A DNA stretch of 64,000 nt, taken from the NCBI GenBank assembly GCA_963662175.1, contig OY759216.1, forward strand, positions 49,183,087-49,247,086. Reading direction: 5' to 3'. Source of the stretch: Aradus depressus (taxonomy: Eukaryota; Arthropoda; Insecta; Hemiptera; Aradidae). Below are positions 55,304 through 64,000 of this stretch, one piece after another. Every line of letters begins with the position of its first letter. Positions within the stretch are counted from its first letter, which is position 1. Under the pieces are notes generated by a model. That model was not told the origin of the DNA. It searched no databases and worked only from the letters and a program-made list of their open reading frames with translations. The position numbers and the translations under genes were made by a program.

Positions 55304-55695
55304 CAGGTGAATAGATTAACCAAAACGGAATTGAGTAACATTGAAGAGATGACAGAAGGAGAAATTAGAGATTATGGAGGAAGGAGAAGATGGGGAGACA
55401 TGGGGCGGGGAAGGAGGAAGGATGAAGTGAATGAAGCTATCGAGATGGGATGCTGTGCTTGGAGTTCATTGAGAACACCCACTCCGCCAACACCATGCCT
55501 GAGTCTGGGGCCAACTTTCACTCCCTCCAACACACAATCAGCTTTACTACCCCTCTCTTTTTTTGTTTACTCAGTCAATCAAACAACATACTCAATGGAA
55601 CGGAGCTCAATACTCTAGAGGAGGTTCTCCTTAACCAAATAGATGTATCATTAACAAATTGGTCTAATGGCGGATCTTCAACCATAATATCATAG
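55304..55695 (+). other. Possible host exon sequence (uncertain)
   Basis: Two acceptor-like sites precede open stretches. TATAATTTTCAG ends at about 55303, and a long pyrimidine tract with TTTACTCAG ends at 55576. The second is followed by 39 codons ending in TAG at 55693-55695 (…NGTELNTLEEVLLNQIDVSL… region). Composition is protein-like and an ATTAAA lies about 65 bp on (near 55750). I do not recognise the product, and no neighbouring exon was matched. It may be a terminal exon of a gene extending left, or chance. Confidence 0.25.
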
Positions 55696-56637
55696 AATCC
55701 ATAATATAATCTTTAAAATACTGAATTGTAATCTTACTGTACACGAAGTATTAAAATGAAACCTTTAAAAAAAAGCTTGTAGAAATTTCGTAAGTTTAAA
55801 ATTAAAGATATTGGGAAAGGAATACGAGAACTGTTGAAGACAAAAACGTACTCAAAATGCACGCGCATTCATTCGCTTTGGCCATGCCTGTCGGTCGTGA
55901 CAACTAAGTACTTCCTTCCTCCCCCCCATGGGAGGAATACTTGAGCTCATCCCCAATCGGTCTTCCTTCTTATCTGCTCCTATAAACCAATTAATGTCTG
56001 GTCAAGAGCACTCTTGTTCTTATTTTATATTTACGTTAAGTTATAGAACTTAAAAAAAAAATTTTTTTGTAAACTGGATTAGATAAATACTAACAAAAGA
56101 AGTGTCATTATAAATCCAAAAAATGACATTTTTACGCAACATCTTATACGTCCTAGGTAAGTACTTATAAAAGTGTTACTATGAATCCAGAAAATGACAT
56201 TACATACAACATATTATACGTATTAGGTAAGTAAATAAAAAAAAGTGAATAAATGGAATATATACCCTGATATCAAAACAAATGTTATTCAGTGTTAACA
56301 CTTTATTACAATTCACTTGGAATTAAGTCCCAATTCCGTTGGAGTTAAGAAATATTGCGTTTTCAGCCTTTTCTTATCGTTGTTAAGGTATGTTTTCATT
56401 TAATTTTTCAAGTTAATCTCCGGCTTTGAATATATCTATCATAGTGTGCAAAGTGTAAAAAAAGTGTGTAAAATCCTTGGATTAATTGTGTTTTGTGTGT
56501 GGAGAGTATACTTACAAGTGCTCATAGAGAAACGCTTTGGACATGACAAATTTCAAGTCACTACAATTTTAGCGTTACGGACAGACACCAGCAAGACCCA
56601 AGTTGTTTTGTAGTCTAGGCATCATATCTATATATAT

Positions 56638-57794
56638 ATATATAATCTAATGTCGGTGTTTGTGTTTTATAGACTCCTAAACTTCGATCCGATTTTGTTC
56701 TCATGTTTAGCAATTATGTTCGTCGAGTCACCGAGAAGGTTTAGAACATAGTTTTATCCCACCCTTACCCCACCCACCCCCGCATTTCGTAAATTCGCTT
56801 ATGGAACAAATATCATTGAACGAATTGACATAAAATGTTTTGTATTAATTAGATTCTATAGAGAACGGAAAATGTTTCAGACTTCTTTCTACCCTACCCA
56901 TACCCCACCCACGCACCCACCCCCGCATTTGGTGCATTCGCTTATGAAACAAATATCATTGAACGAATTGGCATAAAACCTTTTTGTATTGGATTCTAGA
57001 GAGCACTGGAAATGTTTCAGACTTCTTTCTACCCTACACTCCTTGCCTTACCCACGTACCCACCCCCGCATTTTGTCCATTCGCTTATGGAACAAAAAAT
57101 ATTACACGAATTGGCGTAAAATGTTTTGTATTGAATTCTATGGAGCACTGAAAATGTTTGAAACTTTTTTCTATCCTACCCCCTTACCCCCACCCCCGCG
57201 TTTTGTGCATCCTCTCATGTAACTAAAATTATTACACGAATTGGCGTAAATTGTTTTGTATTGAATTCTATAGAGCACTGGAAATGTTTGAGACTTCGTT
57301 TTACCTTAATCTTACCCTTACCATGTGAATATCAAGAAAGTCAACTATGTATCACGTATAAAAAGTACATTTACATCTTTTTTGTTTTAGGAAAAAAATG
57401 TCGTTTCAGCAGTATTACAATTTTTTTTTCATAATGTTTGTTTTTGAAAACTTACATTCTACTAATAACTTTTCATCTATATATATATATATATAAATGT
57501 CTTTTCCGAAACGAAAATAATACGATTTTTAATACTAGCTGGGATGTCCGCTGCTGCAAGGCAAATACTAGCTGTGGTGGGCAGCGGTTCTGAGGACTTA
57601 CTAGCTGGGGTGCAGCTACAAAGCGGATACTAGCAGGGGTGACTGCCGTTGAAGGACTATAAGCCTTATTCCATATGAATAATTGAAAATTATAACATCC
57701 TATGAATGTACTGTTGAAGAATTGAATAGAATTCGAATGAGAAATATTAGGAGAAAAGTCAAAGTTCCAGGGCAACGCCGGGTATTACTGCTAG
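56638..57794 (+). mobile_element. Non-autonomous Helitron with internal tandem repeats
   Basis: The 5' end is TCTATATATATATATATAAT after an A, with the typical 'gtcggtgtttgtgttttata' 'gactcctaaac' lead. The 3' end is the hairpin CAGGGCAACGCCGGG followed by ATTACTGCTAG at 57784-57794, then T, so insertion lies between A and T. A second 'ATCTATATATATATA' start at 57475 suggests that the 57476-57794 part may be a separate 319-bp element. The latter matches the copy at 29745-30091. No Rep/helicase frame. Confidence 0.8.
56740..57310 (+). repeat. 130-153-bp tandem repeat, 4 units
   Basis: The landmark 'cccccgca(t)tt' recurs at 56781, 56934, 57067 and 57197. Units include 'tcgcttatggaacaaa', 'acgaattggc', 'ttttgtattga' and 'gaaatgtttcagacttcttt'. 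The array lies inside the longer reading of the Helitron. Confidence 0.85.
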
Positions 57795-57924
57795 TACTTC
57801 ATAATCTCGAAAGTAGTTTTGTAAGAATTTATCTGGGGGATGAAAAAGTAAAAAACGTATTAAAGTTAATTAATAATTGTGGGTTAACGGATGTTTTGCG
57901 GAAGTTTCTTTGCTTTTTATTACT

Positions 57925-57980
57925 TATCCAATTCGTGCTGGGGAAGTGTACATTGCCAGTGCATCACTCACAACTTTAAT
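57925..57980 (-). mobile_element. Repeat A 5' terminus only
   Basis: Reads 'ccaattcgtgctggggaagt' 'gtacattgccagtgcatcac'. Confidence 0.65.
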
Positions 57981-58154
57981 ATATTTTTTCTCATTTCATT
58001 TGTCGGTAGCCTCTGTGAGGAGGAGAAAGATGAATTGTACTTAATGACTACCACATTTCACAGTTGGAGGTGTTTTTTTTTTTTATATAACCCCTTTCAA
58101 TTGCTAAACACTCAACTAGGCAATATAAGATATTTTAAAGGAAGTTAAGTGAAG

Positions 58155-58188
58155 AGAGTGGAGAAGAAGAAGAAGAAGAAGAAGGAAT
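58155..58188 (+). repeat. (GAA)n microsatellite
   Basis: About nine GAA units with one interruption in a purine-rich tract. Confidence 0.9.
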
Positions 58189-58427
58189 TGAAAGGAAGGC
58201 TCCACTGCAATGAATGGAATGTCACCCAACAGGCACTGTGTTTTTTTTATAGGCATGAGGGGCTTATTTACGGCAGATACACACGATACCCGCCCCATCA
58301 GTCCTACCACCATCAACAGCTATAAACACAATATTTAGCATCACTTCAATCTGTATAAATTGAGATATTACAAAAAAAAATTGTATAAATAAAATTGTAA
58401 GTGGCTATCTGCACATTGGCTATTTTT

Positions 58428-59075
58428 ACTTTCCCAGCTATACGAGGTATAAGGGAAATTACGTTAACGGACAAAAATTCGATGCCGAGTTTTCACTGGA
58501 ATTGCATGTTTCTGACCATACCTTTGCCAGTTTTCCAGTCCATTGCTATAACGGAATTTTTTACGTTGACTTCGACAGAGTGTTTCAATGTATCATTAAG
58601 CCATATGGACGTCTAACAAATTTTCACTTTTTCCCTCCTTGTTCATTTTCAAAAAACCTTTTCTTATCCCTTCCTTTAAGTTAAAATCGATTGCTGTGAA
58701 AATCGATAGATGTCTTCCTTATTGGCTCCTAGATTCACATAAACGATTTCTTATCGATACAAGCAGTTATTACGGTTTCTATGTTCAACCCTTCACCCTC
58801 CTTCATCCGATTCGGTTTAAAATTGATAGATGTCAGCTTTTTTATATCGGCAGTTATTGGGGGTTTTGAACCAACATATCAAATTTCAAGTCAATATATT
58901 CATTACTTCTTATAACGGCAGTTATTGGGGGTATTGCGTTTAGTCCTCTCTCCCCCCCTCCCAATCCTCTTCTTTTCAGCCGAATTGGCCGAAAATCAAT
59001 AGATGAAAAAATGAATACATATGTAAAATTTCGTGTCGATATATTCCCTATACTTTCTACAGCTGGAGATATAAA
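58428..59075. mobile_element. Repeat A, inverted pair
   Basis: 58428-58515 is a 3' end on the minus strand (tttcccagctatacgaggta, 'taagggaaattacgttaacg'). 58690-59075 is plus strand with three modules ('cgatacaagcagttatta', 'tatatcggcagttattgggg', 'ataacggcagttattggggg') and a decayed 3' end 'ctatactttctacagctgga'. Confidence 0.7.
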
Positions 59076-59079
59076 AGGT

Positions 59080-59795
59080 TAATGCATCACTGTGTAGAAG
59101 CATAAGAAAAAGATCAGCTTGTCTCCTATAAAAAGCTTTATAGCATATTCACGTTCTGGAGTAAGCATGTGCGCCGGTGAACATAAAGTGACAGTCAAGG
59201 AAATCGGTAGATAGGCATTTGTTAATTTATGGACGTTTCGAAACGAAAAACGAGAATAGTATATGAAGGGCTTATTTAGGAATAAGGATATCAAAGCTGA
59301 ATAGGTCCGATTGGACTTGGAAGGGGAGGTAAGGAGGAAGTTTAATAAAAGACGCTACCGCGAACCTATCTATCTAACTAGTAGTCCGGTAGAGGGTCTA
59401 AGAAGGTGATGAAGTGAGACAGGTGAAACTAGCCGTAAAGAGAAGAGAAGGAAGCTGGAGTAGCCACTGAAACCTAACCTAGTCTGTGTGAACACACACC
59501 TAGGGAGCTAAACAGGAACCAGGACACCAGTCAAGACAACAGCACCCGCTCAACTTTCTCATTCCTCGGTATGGGTCTTCTTCAGTCCACGGGTAATGTT
59601 CTAACCTGATGGGTAATGTCATTCATCAGATGGAGCTAGCAGCCCTATCCAAATTATATAACTGTGGAGCAAGTCCATCATTTATTAAGACTGACATGAC
59701 ATTCCCAGTTAGAAGAAGAACAGGGTAAGGTGTATTCCGTCAAAACACCCATGGTGACTTTTCATGTTGAAGCCCATGAATGAAAAAAAAATTTA
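59080..59795. other. Spacer, nothing recognised
   Basis: No gene or family copy was found. Confidence 0.4.
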
Positions 59796-59799
59796 CAAA

Positions 59800-60125
59800 A
59801 AAAAAATCGCCACTGAATCACGCTAAAGTAATTCCCCAGAAGGAATTAATCAACGCTCTCTCTGCAACATCAATCAACCGTTTGTGCTACAAATCAATAA
59901 TTGAATTACATGGTGACTTCTGAATCCTCATACTAACTTTGTGTCGATATTACATTATTTAATCAATAGATGATGTTCCTTGTGAGGTTCTCGACACAAA
60001 AATATAATTTCGATACAGTCATTCTATCCGGAGTTATCGTGTTCACAGACAGAGATATGGGAATTATTTAACTTGACACAGGAATTTAGATTATATAACT
60101 TCCCCTATACCTGTGGAAGTAACTA
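59800..60125 (+). mobile_element. Repeat A copy, shortened
   Basis: Reads 'gccactgaatcacgctaaag', 'ccccagaaggaattaatcaa', one and a half modules, and 'ataacttcccctatacctgt' 'ggaagtaac'. Confidence 0.75.
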
Positions 60126-60129
60126 AGAA

Positions 60130-60695
60130 CCTAATTAACGAATTAAGTGTATGATAGAATAGAGATGGCGGCTAAATGGAAGAGAAACGAATGAACGGAG
60201 GGTCAGCGTCCATCTGAACTGAATCCAAGGAAGAGAAGAGGGGAGTTTGTTTTATGGGACGTGTGTTCCATACCTGTGCGGCACCTTTGTCTCTCTCTCC
60301 CCCCGGGGAATATAACAGTTCCCAAGGGAGAAAGGGCAAAACCTTTTAAGCAGGTCTCTAGAGCCGATGGAGAAAACCTGCCAATGATAGCAATCCTCAG
60401 ATAATATCTTCCAGGGTACAACCTATATTTTTCTTGTAAGCTCTTTGAGAATCCCATTAGAGCAAATGATCTCAAAAATCCAATGGGAAGAAAAATATAT
60501 TGCGGGGGTTTTGGTAAGCGCTATAAACTTTGAATGGTCACTTATTTCAAAGTTCTTCCGGCTTAAGAAGTCAGGGAAAAATGACCATGAGTACACTATA
60601 AAGATGTTGCCAAACTTTGCATGTTGAAGATTGAAGAAAAAGGAGTTATAAGACTTGATCTGACCTCATCGATCAGGTCTCTACAGGAAATTATG
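60130..60695. other. Spacer, nothing recognised
   Basis: No gene or repeat family recognised. Confidence 0.4.
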
Positions 60696-60699
60696 TTTT

Positions 60700-61010
60700 T
60701 ACTTCCCCAACTATCCGAAGTATAGGAGAAGTTATGTAATCGGTCAGAAATTCAATGTTGAGTTTTAACCGGAATTATATGTTTTCCAACACAAGATAAT
60801 TCCTAATAAAATGAATGTATCGATATGTGTTTCCATAAGAACAGTACATATTAAAATCGGCAGAAAAATAAATAAATAGGATTACGAGGAAGATTTAACA
60901 TAAGGACGGCATCTAATAATTTTCCGGATAATCGGCCGAAGGACAGTGGAGGTGATCAGAGGGTGGGCTCAATAAAAACTGGGTTTTCAAACCCCTAATA
61001 AGACTATGAT
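60700..61010 (-). mobile_element. Repeat A copy, 3' half
   Basis: Begins 'acttccccaactatccgaag' 'tataggagaagttatgtaat', with one module, then 'cggccgaaggacagtggagg' and 'tgggctcaataaaaac'. Confidence 0.75.
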
Positions 61011-61374
61011 CAGATTTTACAATCTGGGATTTATGAGAAGTGTACTATAGTGCAGCATGAAAAGTTCAGAAGTCTAGCATCAAACCTGCATGCTGCATGT
61101 CACCCAAATGCCAAAGTGCAACAAGGTAAAATCTTGTTTACTTTTTGTTTTGAAACCTTATTGTTGAAGCAATGTCACGCCATCTTTTCATAAAGAGTGT
61201 AAGAGTAGACGAGGTTTTGGCGCTTCCTTCAACGAATTGTGAGGCAATATAACAGAAAACAATGGCAAAGCAGGTGTTGTTTAAGTTGAAAATCGGGAAA
61301 ATATTGGAAAAACTTGTAGGTAATAAATAAAACAAACTTATTTTTCATATATTGTCCATTCCACATAGAAAAAA

Positions 61375-61535
61375 AAAATCATCGGTGATTCACGGGGTTA
61401 ATCAATTACGTTTTCGCTCTCCCTCTAAATCTAATCGACCGTTTTGGCTAAAAGCCAATAGCTGACTTACATTCGGGCTTCTGAATCCTCACATTAAATT
61501 TGGTGTCGATACATTTATTATATATAAAAAGTTTT
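61375..61535 (+). mobile_element. Repeat A 5' half
   Basis: Reads 'catcggtgattcacgg', 'ttaatcaattacgttttcgc', 'tctccctctaaatctaatcg', 'cctcacattaaatttggtgt', 'cgatacattta'. The 'tacttccccagcgcg' block is deleted. Confidence 0.75.
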
Positions 61536-61599
61536 GGAAAACAGGAGTTTTATGTTCTCAGGCGGCGGAGTACACATGAACTCACAGAAGTTAAAAAGA

Positions 61600-62560
61600 A
61601 TTAACCCCATAGGGTGGCCTAAGATGGGGTTTCCTTTAATTTCAGCTAGACTATAGGGAGGGTTGAAGTCATAAATATAAATTAGACCAATCTAGGGGAG
61701 GGATGAAGGGATGATAAATAAGGGTGGATCCGGGCGTGTCACCTCCTACCGTGCAGCGCAGTTCCCTGATTCTCAGATTACAATGGCTAGGGTTGAATAC
61801 CACCAACAGTATAGCTCTATGGAAAAGGGAATATAGTCGGTTTGGTAAAAGTTCGCCTTTGAGGTAGGTCTGTTCTGGATAGGTGGGGGGAGAGGGTGGT
61901 ATTGTTCAGTCTTTTCTAAAAAATATGAGCCGCTTTATATGAAGGTGGTAACCTCCTACAGTACAGGGGGCTACCTCTAATTACAGAGGCTGGGGTCTAG
62001 CATGCCTCAATCAAAAAGAAAATATTTTAAAGATAAAAGTTCATCCTTGAGGTAGGTCTGTTCCCGTCAAAGGGTGGCATTATTCAGACTGCTCCAAAAA
62101 CATTAGCCGTTTTGTATAAATAAGATAATTGTAGAAAATAGATGAGAGTTCGATAAATAGGGGGTGGATCCGGGCGTACCTTCCATCATTCAACTACAAC
62201 TACAAATTCTGGACTATACGAATAGAAAAGAGCTTGCCTCAATGCGATAAGAATGTGAAAAGAAATATAGTCGGTTTGGTAAAAGCTCATCCTTGACGTA
62301 GGTTAGTAGTTCTCGACATAGGGTGGCATTATTCAGTCTGCTTCAAAAACATTATTAGTTTTGTATAAATTAGCCTCCAACCGTATAGCGCTGGTTGTAG
62401 CTTGATGATTCTCAAACAACAAAACCTGGAGTAGATGAATAGAAAGAGCTTTCATTCCTCAGTAGGAAAAGAAATATAGTCGGTTTTGTGAAAACTCGTT
62501 TTTGACGTAGGTATATTCCTGGTAGGAGGGGTTGGAAAATTACGTATGTTCTCAAAACAT
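61600..62560 (+). repeat. Tandem repeat, about 210-217 bp units, 4-5 copies
   Basis: 'gaaatatagtcggtttggta' (or a variant) recurs at 61829, 62262 and 62471, with a less complete unit near 62030. 'aggtaggtctgttc', 'gggtggcattattcag', 'aaaaacattag' and 'ggtggatccgggcgt' also recur in order. Units are clearly diverged. No coding frame is maintained. Confidence 0.85.
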
Positions 62561-62583
62561 TGACCGCTTTCTTATTCAACAGA

Positions 62584-62640
62584 AAAAAAGTCGGTGAATC
62601 ACCGGCAATATGTACTTCCCAAGAACGAGTAAATTGAATA
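62584..62640 (+). mobile_element. Repeat A 5' terminus
   Basis: Reads 'agtcggtgaatcaccggcaa' 'tatgtacttcccaagaacga', with the terminal palindrome perfectly kept after an A run. Confidence 0.75.
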
Positions 62641-62689
62641 TACATACTACAAAATAACTTTTTCTCTCTGTAGGCGATGAGCATATTAC

Positions 62690-62835
62690 AAAAATAATAA
62701 ACATTTAAAAAAAAATCCCGACATAATACAAGAAGTCGCATTTTATGTTGCGACATAGAAGACAGTTTATATAAAAAATCAACAATGCAACACCTTATAT
62801 TATGTCGGAGTTTATTTTTTCAAGAACCAACCCCT
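62690..62835 (+). repeat. Dispersed direct repeat, copy 1
   Basis: 'aataataaacatttaaaaaa', 'gtcgcattttatgtt', 'gacagtttata', 'atgcaacaccttatatta' and 'tgtcgga' recur in order at 63623-63785. The family is not recognised. Confidence 0.65.
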
Positions 62836-62857
62836 ATAAAAATACGACCTGAAATAA

Positions 62858-62878
62858 GGGGGGGGGGGGGGGGGGGGG
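62858..62878 (+). repeat. Homopolymer run, 21 G
   Basis: An uninterrupted G tract just after the direct-repeat copy at 62690-62835. Confidence 0.95.
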
Positions 62879-62879
62879 A

Positions 62880-63418
62880 TTGAAAAATACATTTATGTAC
62901 AAACAACATTTTCGAGTCTTATGCGTCTTCTATCATCATGTACAAAGATTATTTCGATGCTTTTTCAATTTGACCAAAAAGAAAACGATACTTTCTTTTT
63001 TTTTTGCAAAAGCGAATATTAACTTAGCTAAGAAAAAGTATGAGCGACTTTCCAAGCTTTCCCTTGATCCGATTTTGATGAAACTCTGAACTTAAGTAGT
63101 CCTTTGAGGGTGAGGGGAATCTTTGGAATAAAGCTGTCAAGAAAGACCGTAATATAGTGAATGACACACGAGACGTCCCCATAATATTTATTTTTTTTAT
63201 CTCAATTGATTTTAGGGTGTAATATTTTTCTCACTGGGAGATGGCTTGACAGTCGAAAATGTAGCCGAAGAAGAGACTTTTCAGGTTCTGTCAAAACGTT
63301 TAAACACTATTTTGTTTCCTAGATTAACGTTCCGAATATCTTATTTATTCTTCTTTATGGTAACCCATATGATGTATAATATATCTTGACTTAACAGATT
63401 GAAGACAAAAAAAATAAA
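62880..63418. other. Spacer, nothing recognised
   Basis: 'cttgatccgattttgatgaaa' at 63063 resembles the common start region of Helitrons, but no ends are present. Confidence 0.35.
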
Positions 63419-63575
63419 TAGTTATTATGACTCAAGCCCGGGCTTTAACTACGAGGTCCTATCGCCTACTACCAGAGCGCTCTTTCGTCACTCTGGTAGA
63501 CATGAGCCCAACTCTACTGTGGGAGTCCCAAATTTTGCCTACCCTAAATTTTTATTTTAATTATAGTACACAGAA
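63419..63575 (-). mobile_element. SINE 3' half
   Basis: Antisense of 'aaatttagggtaggcaaaat' through 'gcgctctggtagtaggcgat' to 'gggcttgagtcataataact'. Confidence 0.8.
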
Positions 63576-63622
63576 AAGCTGAAAATGAACTTTCCCCAGG
63601 TGATCGGCGTTAGGTGGGAATA

Positions 63623-63785
63623 TGAATAATAGACATTTAAAAAAAATAAACACCAACATAATATATAAGTGTCGCATTTTATGTTCTGTAGACAGTAGCA
63701 GACAGTTTATAGACAAGATCATCTATGCAACATTAAATGTAACATCTTATATCAAGTCGGAATTAATTTTTTAATGTCCAATATT
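63623..63785 (+). repeat. Dispersed direct repeat, copy 2
   Basis: Partner of 62690-62835 in the same orientation, about 930 bp downstream. It has a small internal duplication (gacagtagcagacag). Confidence 0.65.
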
Positions 63786-64000
63786 CCACCCAACACAGAT
63801 CGCCTGCGGAAAGAAATAGTTTATTTTCACTTTTTAGTGTTCTATAATAATTTCAATTATTGAAATATAAGGTATATTTTTGAAAAACTTTTATCTTATA
63901 TTATTATTGCTGTTTATTTTACGGGTGCACCTTGCGTTTGTGCAACATCACCCGTCCGTTTGTAGAGGGAGCTCGGGATCTGGTTAGCTCAAGTGAGGTT

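Noticed and set aside
63908..63952. Small palindrome CGGGTG...CACCCG near the window end
   Set aside because: Only six-base arms with a weak interior; within chance expectation.

Overview
The window reads as AT-rich, gene-poor, repeat-dominated nuclear DNA of an arthropod. No prokaryotic gene organisation is present, and I could not identify a convincing host gene. The arthropod call rests on an intact env-bearing Ty3/gypsy element of errantivirus type, a mariner relic, Helitron ends, jockey-like LINE scraps and a tRNA-derived SINE, some copies of which end in AACCT repeats. I cannot name the species.

The one set of working genes is a complete endogenous retrovirus/errantivirus at 10549-18050. 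It has two 197-bp LTRs that look identical, an ATAT target duplication, an 18-nt primer binding site, gag (11238-12608), pol (from 12575 by a -1 frameshift at the slippery heptamer 12569-12575), env, and a polypurine tract. Gag forms the capsid. Pol supplies protease, reverse transcriptase, RNase H and integrase. Env is a class I-like glycoprotein with a furin site, fusion peptide and C-terminal anchor. The sequence predicts that env is made from a spliced mRNA: a 20-nt coding exon in the 5' leader (10961-10980) joins in frame to 16253, and together they encode the signal peptide. The AUG at 16236 would then lie inside the intron.

Around this element are about 30 copies of one non-coding interspersed repeat (called Repeat A here; 'plus' runs from the end reading TACTTCCCCAGC to the end reading GTATAGCTGGGGAAG). 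Full copies are about 600 bp. They carry palindromes at both ends and up to three copies of an internal module. A tRNA-derived SINE is present in about 14 copies. There are several miniature inverted-repeat elements (MITE-B to MITE-E, with MITE-D and MITE-E nested inside Repeat A), two related non-autonomous Helitrons, pogo-like fragments, and broken mariner, gypsy and LINE genes.

The rest is tandem repeat (55 bp, 27 bp, about 130 bp and about 210 bp units), microsatellite, unusually long uninterrupted G runs on the + strand (21-26 G at five places), and AT-rich spacer with no recognisable content (mainly 2640-3870, 8230-9465, 32180-33900, 36880-37780, 47620-49600, 54350-55280).
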